A stretch of 23,843 nucleotides of DNA from DATDVL01 sp035290025. Lineage in GTDB: Archaea > Nanobdellota > Nanobdellia > SCGC-AAA011-G17 > DATDVL01. Positions 7,937 through 14,151 of this stretch are shown one piece after another. The DNA lies in NCBI GenBank assembly GCA_035290025.1, contig DATDVL010000002.1:1-23843 (forward strand). The letters are read 5' to 3'. The notes beneath the pieces are model-generated. The model was not told the origin of the DNA. It did not search any database and worked only from the letters and a program-made list of their open reading frames with translations. Each line of letters opens with the position of its first letter. Position 1 is the first letter of the stretch. The position numbers and the translations under genes are program-made.

Positions 7937-8488
7937 ATGAACATACCTCCTCACGCAACTAAAGTTCACCAAGGAATAGTATACGATGTCTATAACTGGG
8001 AGCAAAAACTTTTTGACGGCACCACAAAAACATTTGAAGGACTCAAACGAAGACCAGCAGTACAAATATTCGCAACAACACCAGAAGGAATGGTACTCCT
8101 CAAAGAAGAACAACCAGGACAACAACCCTACCTTTCCCTACCCGGAGGGAATGTGGACAGCGATGATGTCCTCGCCTGTGCAAAAAGAGAATTATTAGAA
8201 GAAACAGGGCTCACATCAGAAACGTGGATACTATGGAAAAAAATACCCCTAGGACTAAGCATAGAATTTGATACATATTATTATATCGCAAAAAACTGCA
8301 AAAAACTGCAAGAACAATCACTTGATAAAGGTGGGGAAAGAATTAGTATTGAACATTTACCACTTAAAGAGTTTTTACAAACCTTAAAAGATGGACATGT
8401 ACGCAACGAAATACTCCAAGCAATGGCAACTACTCTCTATCATGAAGACCATAAATTTCAAGAATTTTCTCAACTCCTAGACACTTGA
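7937..8488 (+). CDS. Nudix hydrolase (ADP-ribose pyrophosphatase-like)
   Basis: 183 aa. Residues 70-92 form a Nudix box, G-x5-D-x7-RELLEETGL, with the metal-binding REx2EE glutamates (Glu85, Glu88, Glu89) intact; the usual Glu of GX5E is Asp76. The preceding RRPAVQIFATTPEGMVLLKEEQ and LSLPGG resemble ADP-ribose/nucleoside-diphosphate-linked hydrolases (ADPRase-like), which cleave an X-linked pyrophosphate in the cytoplasm. Substrate is inferred from similarity only. The gene has its own TATA box and ends 18 nt before the pilin promoter. A cytoplasmic housekeeping role is likely. Confidence 0.88.
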   Translation: MNIPPHATKVHQGIVYDVYNWEQKLFDGTTKTFEGLKRRPAVQIFATTPEGMVLLKEEQPGQQPYLSLPGGNVDSDDVLACAKRELLEETGLTSETWILWKKIPLGLSIEFDTYYYIAKNCKKLQEQSLDKGGERISIEHLPLKEFLQTLKDGHVRNEILQAMATTLYHEDHKFQEFSQLLDT

Positions 8489-8505
8489 GCACCTTAACCG
8501 CTATC

Positions 8506-8513
8506 TTTATAAA
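8506..8513 (+). promoter_or_regulatory. TATA box of the pilin cluster
   Basis: TTTATAAA predicts transcription from about 8536, giving a ~30-nt leader before the ATG at 8567. This contrasts with the leaderless genes around it. Confidence 0.6.
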
Positions 8514-8553
8514 TAACGTTTAATCAAGAAAGTATAACAAATCCTATTAACAA

Positions 8554-8561
8554 CGAGGTGA
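8554..8561 (+). promoter_or_regulatory. Shine-Dalgarno site that fixes the first pilin start
   Basis: GAGGTGAT ends 5 nt before the ATG at 8567. It selects that ATG over the in-frame GTG at 8558, which lies inside the site. Confidence 0.7.
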
Positions 8562-8566
8562 TATTC

Positions 8567-9019
8567 ATGAGCAAAAGAGGTCAAGCAGCTTTAGAATTTT
8601 TAATGACCTATGGCTGGGCAATACTTATTGTCTTAATTGCTATTGGTGCATTAGCTTATTTTGGTGTCTTAAATCCGCAACGATTATTACCTAAGTCTTG
8701 TACAGTTGTTCCTGGTATATCTTGTGATGATTTTATCGTCACTGCAGGAGGTACAGGAACTGTTATCTTAAGAAATGGTGGAGCAAAAGCGTTAAACAGC
8801 TGGGCGCTCAACGTTGAAACTGTTGCAGGAACCTGCACTGCCATCGGATGGTCAGGAACAGACTGGCCCACAGGAGAACAACTCTCATGCGCATTCACCG
8901 GTTTAACTTCAGGAGTCAAAGGAGACGGTTACTCAGAAGACCTCATCTTTAACTACACAGATAAAGGAAGCACGATAGCACACTCCGTCAGAGGACAAAT
9001 AGCAACACGCTACGAATAA
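8567..9019 (+). CDS. Type IV pilin-like protein, class III signal peptide (pilin 1)
   Basis: 150 aa. MSKRGQAALEFLMTYGWAIL is a textbook archaeal class III signal: cut before Gln6, Glu10 at +5, then a hydrophobic assembly helix ending ..AYFGVLNP. The extracellular domain of ~115 residues has cysteines in KSCTVVPGISC, AGTCTA and LSCAF, consistent with disulfides, and ends in a strand-rich FNYTD..SVRGQI. First gene of the cluster, with a strong SD and a real leader, so probably a major, well-expressed pilin. Its 5' half uses GGT/GCT/GTT-type codons, unlike the C- and A-ending codons of its 3' half and neighbours. Assembly machinery (ATPase, membrane platform) is not in this window. Confidence 0.9.
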   Translation: MSKRGQAALEFLMTYGWAILIVLIAIGALAYFGVLNPQRLLPKSCTVVPGISCDDFIVTAGGTGTVILRNGGAKALNSWALNVETVAGTCTAIGWSGTDWPTGEQLSCAFTGLTSGVKGDGYSEDLIFNYTDKGSTIAHSVRGQIATRYE

Positions 9020-9028
9020 AATTATTGG

Positions 9029-9045
9029 GAAGGGAAAATCCCTTC
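9029..9045 (+). repeat. Intercistronic hairpin between pilin 1 and pilin 2
   Basis: GAAGGGA-aaa-TCCCTTC is a perfect 7-bp stem with a 3-nt loop, 10 nt after the pilin 1 stop. There is no T-run after it; the next element is the SD of pilin 2. It fits an RNA processing or stability element that lets pilin 1 and 2 accumulate differently. Confidence 0.5.
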
Positions 9046-9056
9046 ATCCCATTTCA

Positions 9057-9064
9057 AAAGGAGG
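9057..9064 (+). promoter_or_regulatory. Strong Shine-Dalgarno site of pilin 2
   Basis: AAAGGAGG, 8 nt before the ATG at 9073: the strongest anti-16S match noticed in the window. Confidence 0.75.
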
Positions 9065-9072
9065 AATAACTT

Positions 9073-9540
9073 ATGAACCGTAAAGGACAATCAGCAATGG
9101 AATTTTTAATGACGTATGGTTGGGCCATACTCGTCGTACTCATTGCCATAGGGGCACTCGCCTATTTCGGCGTACTTAACCCTGCACGATTCTTACCATC
9201 AAGTTGCACATTATTTCCCGGCGTCGCCTGTCAAAGCTTCAAAGTAGGCGTATCATCAGCAGACTTCGTCCTACAAAATGGTCTAGGACAAACTGTCACA
9301 CTATTAAACATAACTATCAGCACACCCAGCCAAGGAAGCTGCACCAACGCCACCAGTGGAACAGGAACAACACTCTCTGATGGAGAAACAGAAAAAGTAA
9401 CCATTACTTGCGCATCAGGAACCTTCGGATCACCGGGAGAACGATACAAAGCAGACCTCAACATCAGCTACGCTGAAGGAACAGGAAGCAACATCATCTA
9501 CCACAACAAAAAAGGAAGCATCCTAGCACAAATAGAATAA
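9073..9540 (+). CDS. Type IV pilin-like protein, class III signal peptide (pilin 2)
   Basis: 155 aa. MNRKGQSAMEFLMTYGWAIL gives cleavage before Gln6 with Glu10 at +5. The hydrophobic helix (VVLIAIGALAYFGVLNP) is nearly identical to that of pilin 1, so the two are paralogs. The head has cysteines in SSCTLFPGVAC, GSCTN and ITCAS, and C-terminal strands YKADLNISYAEG..KKGSIL that recur in the 9580 and 10047 products. Start fixed by the strong SD. A T-rich run follows the stop, which should limit transcription of the next gene. Structural pilin role inferred from the family. Confidence 0.9.
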   Translation: MNRKGQSAMEFLMTYGWAILVVLIAIGALAYFGVLNPARFLPSSCTLFPGVACQSFKVGVSSADFVLQNGLGQTVTLLNITISTPSQGSCTNATSGTGTTLSDGETEKVTITCASGTFGSPGERYKADLNISYAEGTGSNIIYHNKKGSILAQIE

Positions 9541-9549
9541 AAACTTCCT

Positions 9550-9575
9550 TTCTTTTTTACTTTTTTTATTTATAC
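9550..9575 (+). terminator. T-rich archaeal terminator after pilin 2
   Basis: CTTTCTTTTTTAC followed by TTTTTTTATTTATA is a striking T-tract on a strand otherwise poor in T. Archaeal RNA polymerase terminates at such tracts. Read-through would be needed to express 9580-10816, since no TATA box sits at the right distance from the ATG at 9580. Confidence 0.6.
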
Positions 9576-9579
9576 GACC

Positions 9580-10047
9580 ATGGACAAAAAAATACTTATC
9601 CTCGTGCTCCTCCTTATTCTTGCCATTCTCTTTTTCTCAGAAAACAGCAGCATACAAAAAACACGACAAAATATCTGGAAAACAAGCACCTATATTATAC
9701 CCAACAGCTGCTACCTAGAAGGCAGACACTTCGCATGCCAAAACGTCAAAATCGCAACGACTGGCATAGAATTTACACTCACTAATAGAATCAATACGTA
9801 TAGCTGGAACAAGAACGATAACGAAATCAACACGATCCTAGCCCTGATACCCACCTGTCAACAACCAACCATGATCAAAAAATTATTACCCGAAGAACAA
9901 CAAAAATTTGTCTTCAGAAACTGCACCGTAGGAGACGTAGGAACACAATATACTAGTATGATAAACATTAGCTATATTGAAGGACCAGAAAGCTACGGCA
10001 TCACCAGAAACATTCAAGGAATACTCATGGGAGAAGTGACCTACTAA
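9580..10047 (+). CDS. Pilin-head-like protein with an ordinary N-terminal membrane anchor
   Basis: 155 aa, the same length as pilin 2. The C-terminal half follows the pilin head pattern: NSCYLEG..FAC, EFTLTNRIN, the LLPEEQQKFVFRNCTVG region and MINISYIEG..GITRNIQGIL, matching LNISYAEG..IIYHNKKGSIL of pilin 2. The N-terminus is different: MDKKILILVLLLILAILFFSE has no Gly/Ala-Gln cleavage site and no Glu at +5, so prepilin peptidase should not process it. It would stay in the membrane as a single-pass protein. Possible roles are a pilus base or anchor, or a regulator. TAA and the next ATG overlap by one base (TAATG). Confidence 0.75.
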   Translation: MDKKILILVLLLILAILFFSENSSIQKTRQNIWKTSTYIIPNSCYLEGRHFACQNVKIATTGIEFTLTNRINTYSWNKNDNEINTILALIPTCQQPTMIKKLLPEEQQKFVFRNCTVGDVGTQYTSMINISYIEGPESYGITRNIQGILMGEVTY

Positions 10048-10484
10048 TGAAAGCACAATCAGCAATGGAATTCATGATGACCTACGGGTGGGCAATCATT
10101 CTTATTGTAATAGCTGTGAGTATACTTGCCTATAATAATGTTTTCAGCCCCAGCAAATACTACCCCGCAGAATGCGAACTCCTACCCAACGTCAACTGCA
10201 AAACATGGAAAATAAGCAGCGCAACCATAGACATCGTTGTACGCAACGAGTTCCGACAAACACTCAACCCCTTCAACATAACTGTTCATAGCGACACCGA
10301 CTGCAATAACGGCTTCGGACAAGCAACCAACGGCCTCAACAACGGAGAAGAAGAAAAAATAAGCATCACCTGCCCTGACACCATCAGTGACACAACCTAC
10401 CAAGCACAACTCAACATCAGCTACACGGGAACAGCAGGAACACGACACGACACCGTAGGAAAAATAAGCGGGCAACGAGAATGA
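10047..10484 (+). CDS. Type IV pilin-like protein, class III signal peptide (pilin 3)
   Basis: 145 aa. MKAQSAMEFMMTYGWAIILIV is a minimal class III signal: cut before Gln4, Glu8 at +5, and only two residues before the Ala. The head has cysteines in AECELLPNVNC, TDCNN and ITCPD and ends YQAQLNISYTG...VGKISG, like pilin 2. It overlaps the preceding gene by 1 nt and the DUF192 gene by 4 nt (ATGA), so the three are translationally coupled. Probably a minor pilin. Confidence 0.9.
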   Translation: MKAQSAMEFMMTYGWAIILIVIAVSILAYNNVFSPSKYYPAECELLPNVNCKTWKISSATIDIVVRNEFRQTLNPFNITVHSDTDCNNGFGQATNGLNNGEEEKISITCPDTISDTTYQAQLNISYTGTAGTRHDTVGKISGQRE

Positions 10485-10816
10485 TAAAACACGGAAAAAA
10501 AGTACTCCTCACAACAACCATCAGACTAACAACTATCACCCAACAAGCACAAGGACTACGAGGAAAAACCATAAGACCACAAGAAGCCTACATCTTTACT
10601 CTACCAATGACCAGCAGATTTTTCGCAACTGTAGACATGTTCTTCATGAAACAACCCTTACTCCTCATCTGGCTCAATAACAAGACCATCGTTGATATCC
10701 GAGAAGCACAACCCTGGAGCATCCACCTACCAAAAGAACCAGCAAACATGCTTATAGAGACACACCTCCACAACAAGAAAAAATTCCACGTAGGACAGCA
10801 ATTAACCATCACCTAA
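10481..10816 (+). CDS. DUF192 family protein
   Basis: 111 aa. The order of motifs fits DUF192 (COG1430): GLRGK near 25-29, a strand AYIFTLPM, then MFFMKQPLLLIWLNNKTIVDI (the family's 'M/FxFM..xxxLdxxFld..vv.i' core), then P..MLIETH...FHVGQQLTI, matching the family's closing 'LE.paG....vGd.l'. The biochemical role of DUF192 is unknown; many members are exported, but no clear signal peptide is seen here. It overlaps the stop of pilin 3 by 4 nt and so is co-translated with pilins, an association I do not recognise as established. Assignment rests on motif pattern only. Confidence 0.72.
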   Translation: MIKHGKKVLLTTTIRLTTITQQAQGLRGKTIRPQEAYIFTLPMTSRFFATVDMFFMKQPLLLIWLNNKTIVDIREAQPWSIHLPKEPANMLIETHLHNKKKFHVGQQLTIT

Positions 10817-10852
10817 AACTTTTTAAGAACACAAAACAACACAAAAACACCC

Positions 10853-11821
10853 ATGGGAACCATTATCGAGGTGAAAAACCTTAGCAAGCACTTCAGCAAA
10901 AACACTGTACTTAACAACATCAACTTAACCATACCCGAAGGAAAAATATTCGGCATTATCGGCATATCCGGAAGTGGAAAAACAACACTCCTTAATACTA
11001 TCGTAGGATTCTACCGACCCAACAACGGGCAAATACTCTACCAAGGAAAACGCATCGACAGAAACCTTGACATCGTAAAAAAAGACTTCGGATTCGCAAC
11101 ACAAACCAACAGTTTCTACCCAAAACTCACTGTACAAGAAAACCTAAAATATTTCGGAACACTCTACGGACTCAACAAAAAAATAATCACCACCAATAGC
11201 GAACGCATACTCAAACTCCTCAAACTCGACAACACCAAAAATGTTGTAGCAGAAAACCTATCCGGAGGCATGAAACGACGATTAGACCTCGCATGCGCAC
11301 TCATCCATTACCCACGCGTACTCATCCTCGACGAACCCACCGAAGAACTCGACCCACGATTACGAGGAGAAATGATAGACCTCATAAAACAAATAAGCAA
11401 AACAGGAACAACCGTCTTAGTAACATCACACCTCCTCTGGGAAATGGAACGACTCTGCGACGAAATAGCTATTATCCATAACACAGGAGTACTCAACGTC
11501 GGCAGCGTCGACCAACTACGATCAATCTACGGAAAACACGAAGAACTACACCTAGAAACAGAAAGCAAAAACTACGAACAACTCCTTGCAAACCTTGATA
11601 AAAAAATAGTCACCAAAGCCGTAACCAAAGGAACAAACCTCATCCTCAGCGGAAGCATACCCGCAGAAGAACTACTCCACGAAGTATTACGAGCACTAGA
11701 AAAACACAAAGATAAAATAACCATGATTGACATCAGAAAACCAAGCCTCAACGACGTCTTCCTCCGCATGATAGAAGAACAAACAGTAGAAAAAGAGCGT
11801 GACCATGAAAAAAATACTTAA
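10853..11821 (+). CDS. ABC transporter ATP-binding protein (ABC-2 exporter type)
   Basis: 322 aa. The nucleotide-binding domain is complete: Walker A GISGSGKTT (37-45), Q-loop Gln84, signature LSGGM (136-140), Walker B VLILDE (156-161), D-loop ELDP (165-168) and switch His193. The C-terminal ~100 residues are the extension usual for ABC-2/drug-lipid exporter ATPases, ending with PSLNDVFLRMIEE. It hydrolyses ATP at the cytoplasmic face to drive the permease encoded next (17-nt overlap). A TTTTTAAG element at 10820-10827 is ~29 bp upstream, so the mRNA should be nearly leaderless. Substrate unknown; lipid, polysaccharide or drug export are the usual options. Confidence 0.93.
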   Translation: MGTIIEVKNLSKHFSKNTVLNNINLTIPEGKIFGIIGISGSGKTTLLNTIVGFYRPNNGQILYQGKRIDRNLDIVKKDFGFATQTNSFYPKLTVQENLKYFGTLYGLNKKIITTNSERILKLLKLDNTKNVVAENLSGGMKRRLDLACALIHYPRVLILDEPTEELDPRLRGEMIDLIKQISKTGTTVLVTSHLLWEMERLCDEIAIIHNTGVLNVGSVDQLRSIYGKHEELHLETESKNYEQLLANLDKKIVTKAVTKGTNLILSGSIPAEELLHEVLRALEKHKDKITMIDIRKPSLNDVFLRMIEEQTVEKERDHEKNT

Positions 11822-13346
11822 CATTATAACAAAAAACTTTAAACTCCTCTTCAGAAATAAAGGATCAGCACTTATCATACTCTTAGGACCACTATTCCTC
11901 ATACTCCTCATAGGAACAGCATTCAACACGAGTAGTATTTATGGCATAAAAATAGGCGTCTACGCCACGACCTACACACCCTTAGCAGAAAACCTGCTCC
12001 AAGAACTAGGAAAAAAACAATTCTTAGTACTCAAACAAAGCAGCCAAGACGAATGCCTAGAAAAACTCAAAGCAGGAGACATCCACATCTGTAGCATCTT
12101 CCCCAACAACTTAGCCATCAACCAAGAATCAAAAATAATATTTTACGTCGACCCCTCACGCATCAACCTCGTCTACTTAGTCATCGAAGGGATATCATCA
12201 AAAGTAGAAACAAAAAGCGAAGAAATAAGCCTACAACTCACCAAAAACATTCTGGAAATAATAACCACCACGAGAAGCACGGTAACAGAAAGCAGAAGCT
12301 ACTCCAGCAACATAAACACTGCATCACAACAAGGACTACTCACCATTCAAGAGCTAGAAAGCATACTCAACGAACAAGACTTCAACCTCAAAGAAAACGA
12401 CTTTGAATTAGACCAGATGCAAGAACAAGCAGAAGCACTAGCAGCAGCACACCCCAACATCAGCATCAATTCACTCCTCGGAAGCATTGGAAGAACAAAA
12501 GCAACACTACGACAAAAAATAGAAGAACTCAACCAAGCAGCAAAACTACGCGACCAAGCAACAAGAATACTACCCGGCCTACAACAAACACTCAACCAAC
12601 AAGAAGAACAAGCAACACTCCTCGACAACAACCTACAAACACTAGAAACAAAACTAGGAACTGTAGCAGGAACAAGCGCAGGAAAAATAGTAAGCCCCAT
12701 AAGCACCAGCATAGAACCTGTCATAGCAAAACAAACACACCTCAACTACCTCTTCCCCACACTCATCATGATCATAAGCCTCTTCATGGGCATACTCCTA
12801 TCAGCCATACTCATCATCAGAGAAAAAACAGGGATAAGCTACTTCAGAAACTACCTATCACCCACCAACGAAACACTCTTCATCCTAGGAAACTATTTAA
12901 CAACCGTCATCATCATCCACTTACAAGTATTCATCGTTTTCGCCGTAGCATTCTACTTCTTCGGAAAAAACCTACTCCATTTATTACCACCAACACTTCT
13001 CATTATATTCTTATTCACCACACTCTTCACACTCCTCGGCATGATTATAGGTTACCTTTTCAAATCAGAAGAAACAAGCATACTCGCAGCCATAAGCATC
13101 AGCAGCATAGCACTCTTCTTTAGCAATACCATACTTCCCCTAGAAACACTACCCACCGTACTCAAAAATATAGCAAACTACAACCCCTTCGTGATAGGAG
13201 AAAACCTACTAAGAAAAACCATGATATTCCAAACAGGCATCACCAACCTCCAAGAACCCATTATCATCACCGTAACCATGATAGCAATAGCATTCATACT
13301 CGTCGTCATAACCAACCAGTTAAGCAAGAAAGCAGCACGAGCCTAA
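11805..13346 (+). CDS. ABC-2 type transporter permease with large extracytoplasmic coiled-coil domain
   Basis: 513 aa from the ATG at 11805; an in-frame GTG at 11799 is possible. One membrane segment near 22-42 (SALIILLGPLFLILLIG) is followed by ~270 extracytoplasmic residues, then about five more segments from ~315 to 508, the YhgE/ABC-2 membrane topology. The loop begins with an alpha/beta part (IKIGVYATTYTPL.., FYVDPSRINLVYLVI) and continues as a long Gln/Glu/Leu-rich coiled coil (~150-290, e.g. EDFNLKENDFELDQ-like heptads and LQQTLNQQEEQATLL). It partners the ATPase at 10853. The end overlaps the convergent HTH gene by 4 nt. Export or membrane-remodelling role inferred. Confidence 0.88.
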   Translation: MKKILNIITKNFKLLFRNKGSALIILLGPLFLILLIGTAFNTSSIYGIKIGVYATTYTPLAENLLQELGKKQFLVLKQSSQDECLEKLKAGDIHICSIFPNNLAINQESKIIFYVDPSRINLVYLVIEGISSKVETKSEEISLQLTKNILEIITTTRSTVTESRSYSSNINTASQQGLLTIQELESILNEQDFNLKENDFELDQMQEQAEALAAAHPNISINSLLGSIGRTKATLRQKIEELNQAAKLRDQATRILPGLQQTLNQQEEQATLLDNNLQTLETKLGTVAGTSAGKIVSPISTSIEPVIAKQTHLNYLFPTLIMIISLFMGILLSAILIIREKTGISYFRNYLSPTNETLFILGNYLTTVIIIHLQVFIVFAVAFYFFGKNLLHLLPPTLLIIFLFTTLFTLLGMIIGYLFKSEETSILAAISISSIALFFSNTILPLETLPTVLKNIANYNPFVIGENLLRKTMIFQTGITNLQEPIIITVTMIAIAFILVVITNQLSKKAARA

Positions 13347-13903
13347 GCAGCATACTTAGATTCGTCTTTTGCATAAACAGGCTCAGTAACCTGCACAATA
13401 ACCTGACCAAGTATGTTACTAATATCTTTTATTCCATCACGACAAGCACGAACAGCCTTCGCCTCATACCACAAATCCTTCAAACCATTCCGTGTGAGAT
13501 ACATATCAATAGCCTGAGCACCAACCCTTCGACGACGCAATATTCTCGCTTCTGCCGAAGCAATACCCTCCAATGATAAACCCTCAAGAATACAATCATC
13601 ACGAACCCTTTGCTGCCTTGTATAGACCTGCTCTCTCGGACGCTGCACCTTGACTTTTACAATACCCCTCGACTTTAGTTCTCTGCGAATCGTAGGCCAA
13701 GACAAACCATACTTTTCTTCAAGTTGACCCATCGTCAAAGTGTCTGCATCTTCTTGCAAAGCATCATCAGAAACATCCCTAAATATTTTCATACGTGCAC
13801 TCACCATTTCTTTGAAGAAACCACGATTATTCGCCTCACGATTAAGACTAACATGATTAAGACCATATCTTCTACGTAATTCTGCATGCGTCAATAAAAC
13901 CAT
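13343..13903 (-). CDS. Multi-HTH protein, downstream part of a frameshifted gene
   Basis: 186 aa from the first ATG in this frame. Three or four helix-turn-helix-like units can be read: LTHAELRRRYGLNHVSLNRE (4-23), LTMGQLEEKYGLSWPTIRRE (56-75) and a unit ending AIDMYLTRNGLKDLWYEAK (131-149). The last is also present in the neighbour (14152-15471), so the two are related. The frame stays open upstream of the ATG to ~13990 and encodes RDVSDDDLKDD, a repeat of the internal RDVSDDALQED at 42-52. The true gene therefore began further upstream, in another frame (13957-14091). DNA-binding regulator inferred. It overlaps the ABC permease stop by 4 nt, convergently. Confidence 0.7.
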   Translation of the reverse strand: MVLLTHAELRRRYGLNHVSLNREANNRGFFKEMVSARMKIFRDVSDDALQEDADTLTMGQLEEKYGLSWPTIRRELKSRGIVKVKVQRPREQVYTRQQRVRDDCILEGLSLEGIASAEARILRRRRVGAQAIDMYLTRNGLKDLWYEAKAVRACRDGIKDISNILGQVIVQVTEPVYAKDESKYAA

Positions 13904-13956
13904 ATCATCTTTTAGATCATCATCAGAAACATCCCTTAATGCCCTCCGGGCCTTAC

Positions 13957-14091
13957 CTACATACTCTTTCCTAACACCGTTCCTTTGAATACTTCATGAA
14001 CTCTTGCAGGCACCATACCCGACATAGCAGCAATCTCACTAAGTGTAAACTGAGAACCCACTTCTTCCAGTACAGTCTTATCATTATCCAT
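13957..14091 (-). pseudogene. N-terminal piece of the frameshifted multi-HTH gene
   Basis: A 44-codon frame starts at the ATG at 14091 and reads MDNDKTVLEEV, then an HTH unit (FTLSEIAAMSGMVPARVHEV), then runs to an early TAG. Adding one base near 13987-13992 turns the continuation into IQRNGVRKEYVGKARRALRD, which aligns with the internal repeat of the 13343-13903 product (KEMVSARMKIFRDVSDD). The split gene (13343-14091) would encode roughly 249 residues. A TTTTTATA element at ~14117-14124 on the minus strand is ~30 bp upstream of this ATG and supports it as the original start. The lesion may be a real mutation or a sequencing/assembly error. Confidence 0.65.
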
Positions 14092-14151
14092 GGGAAGGAA
14101 ACGGCAACTTTCACCCTATAAAAACTTTATGACCCTCTTTAACAAGCATTA

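Noticed and set aside
13957..14000. Programmed frameshifting in the multi-HTH gene
   Set aside because: No slippery heptamer or obvious stimulatory structure seen near the shift; mutation or sequencing error is simpler.
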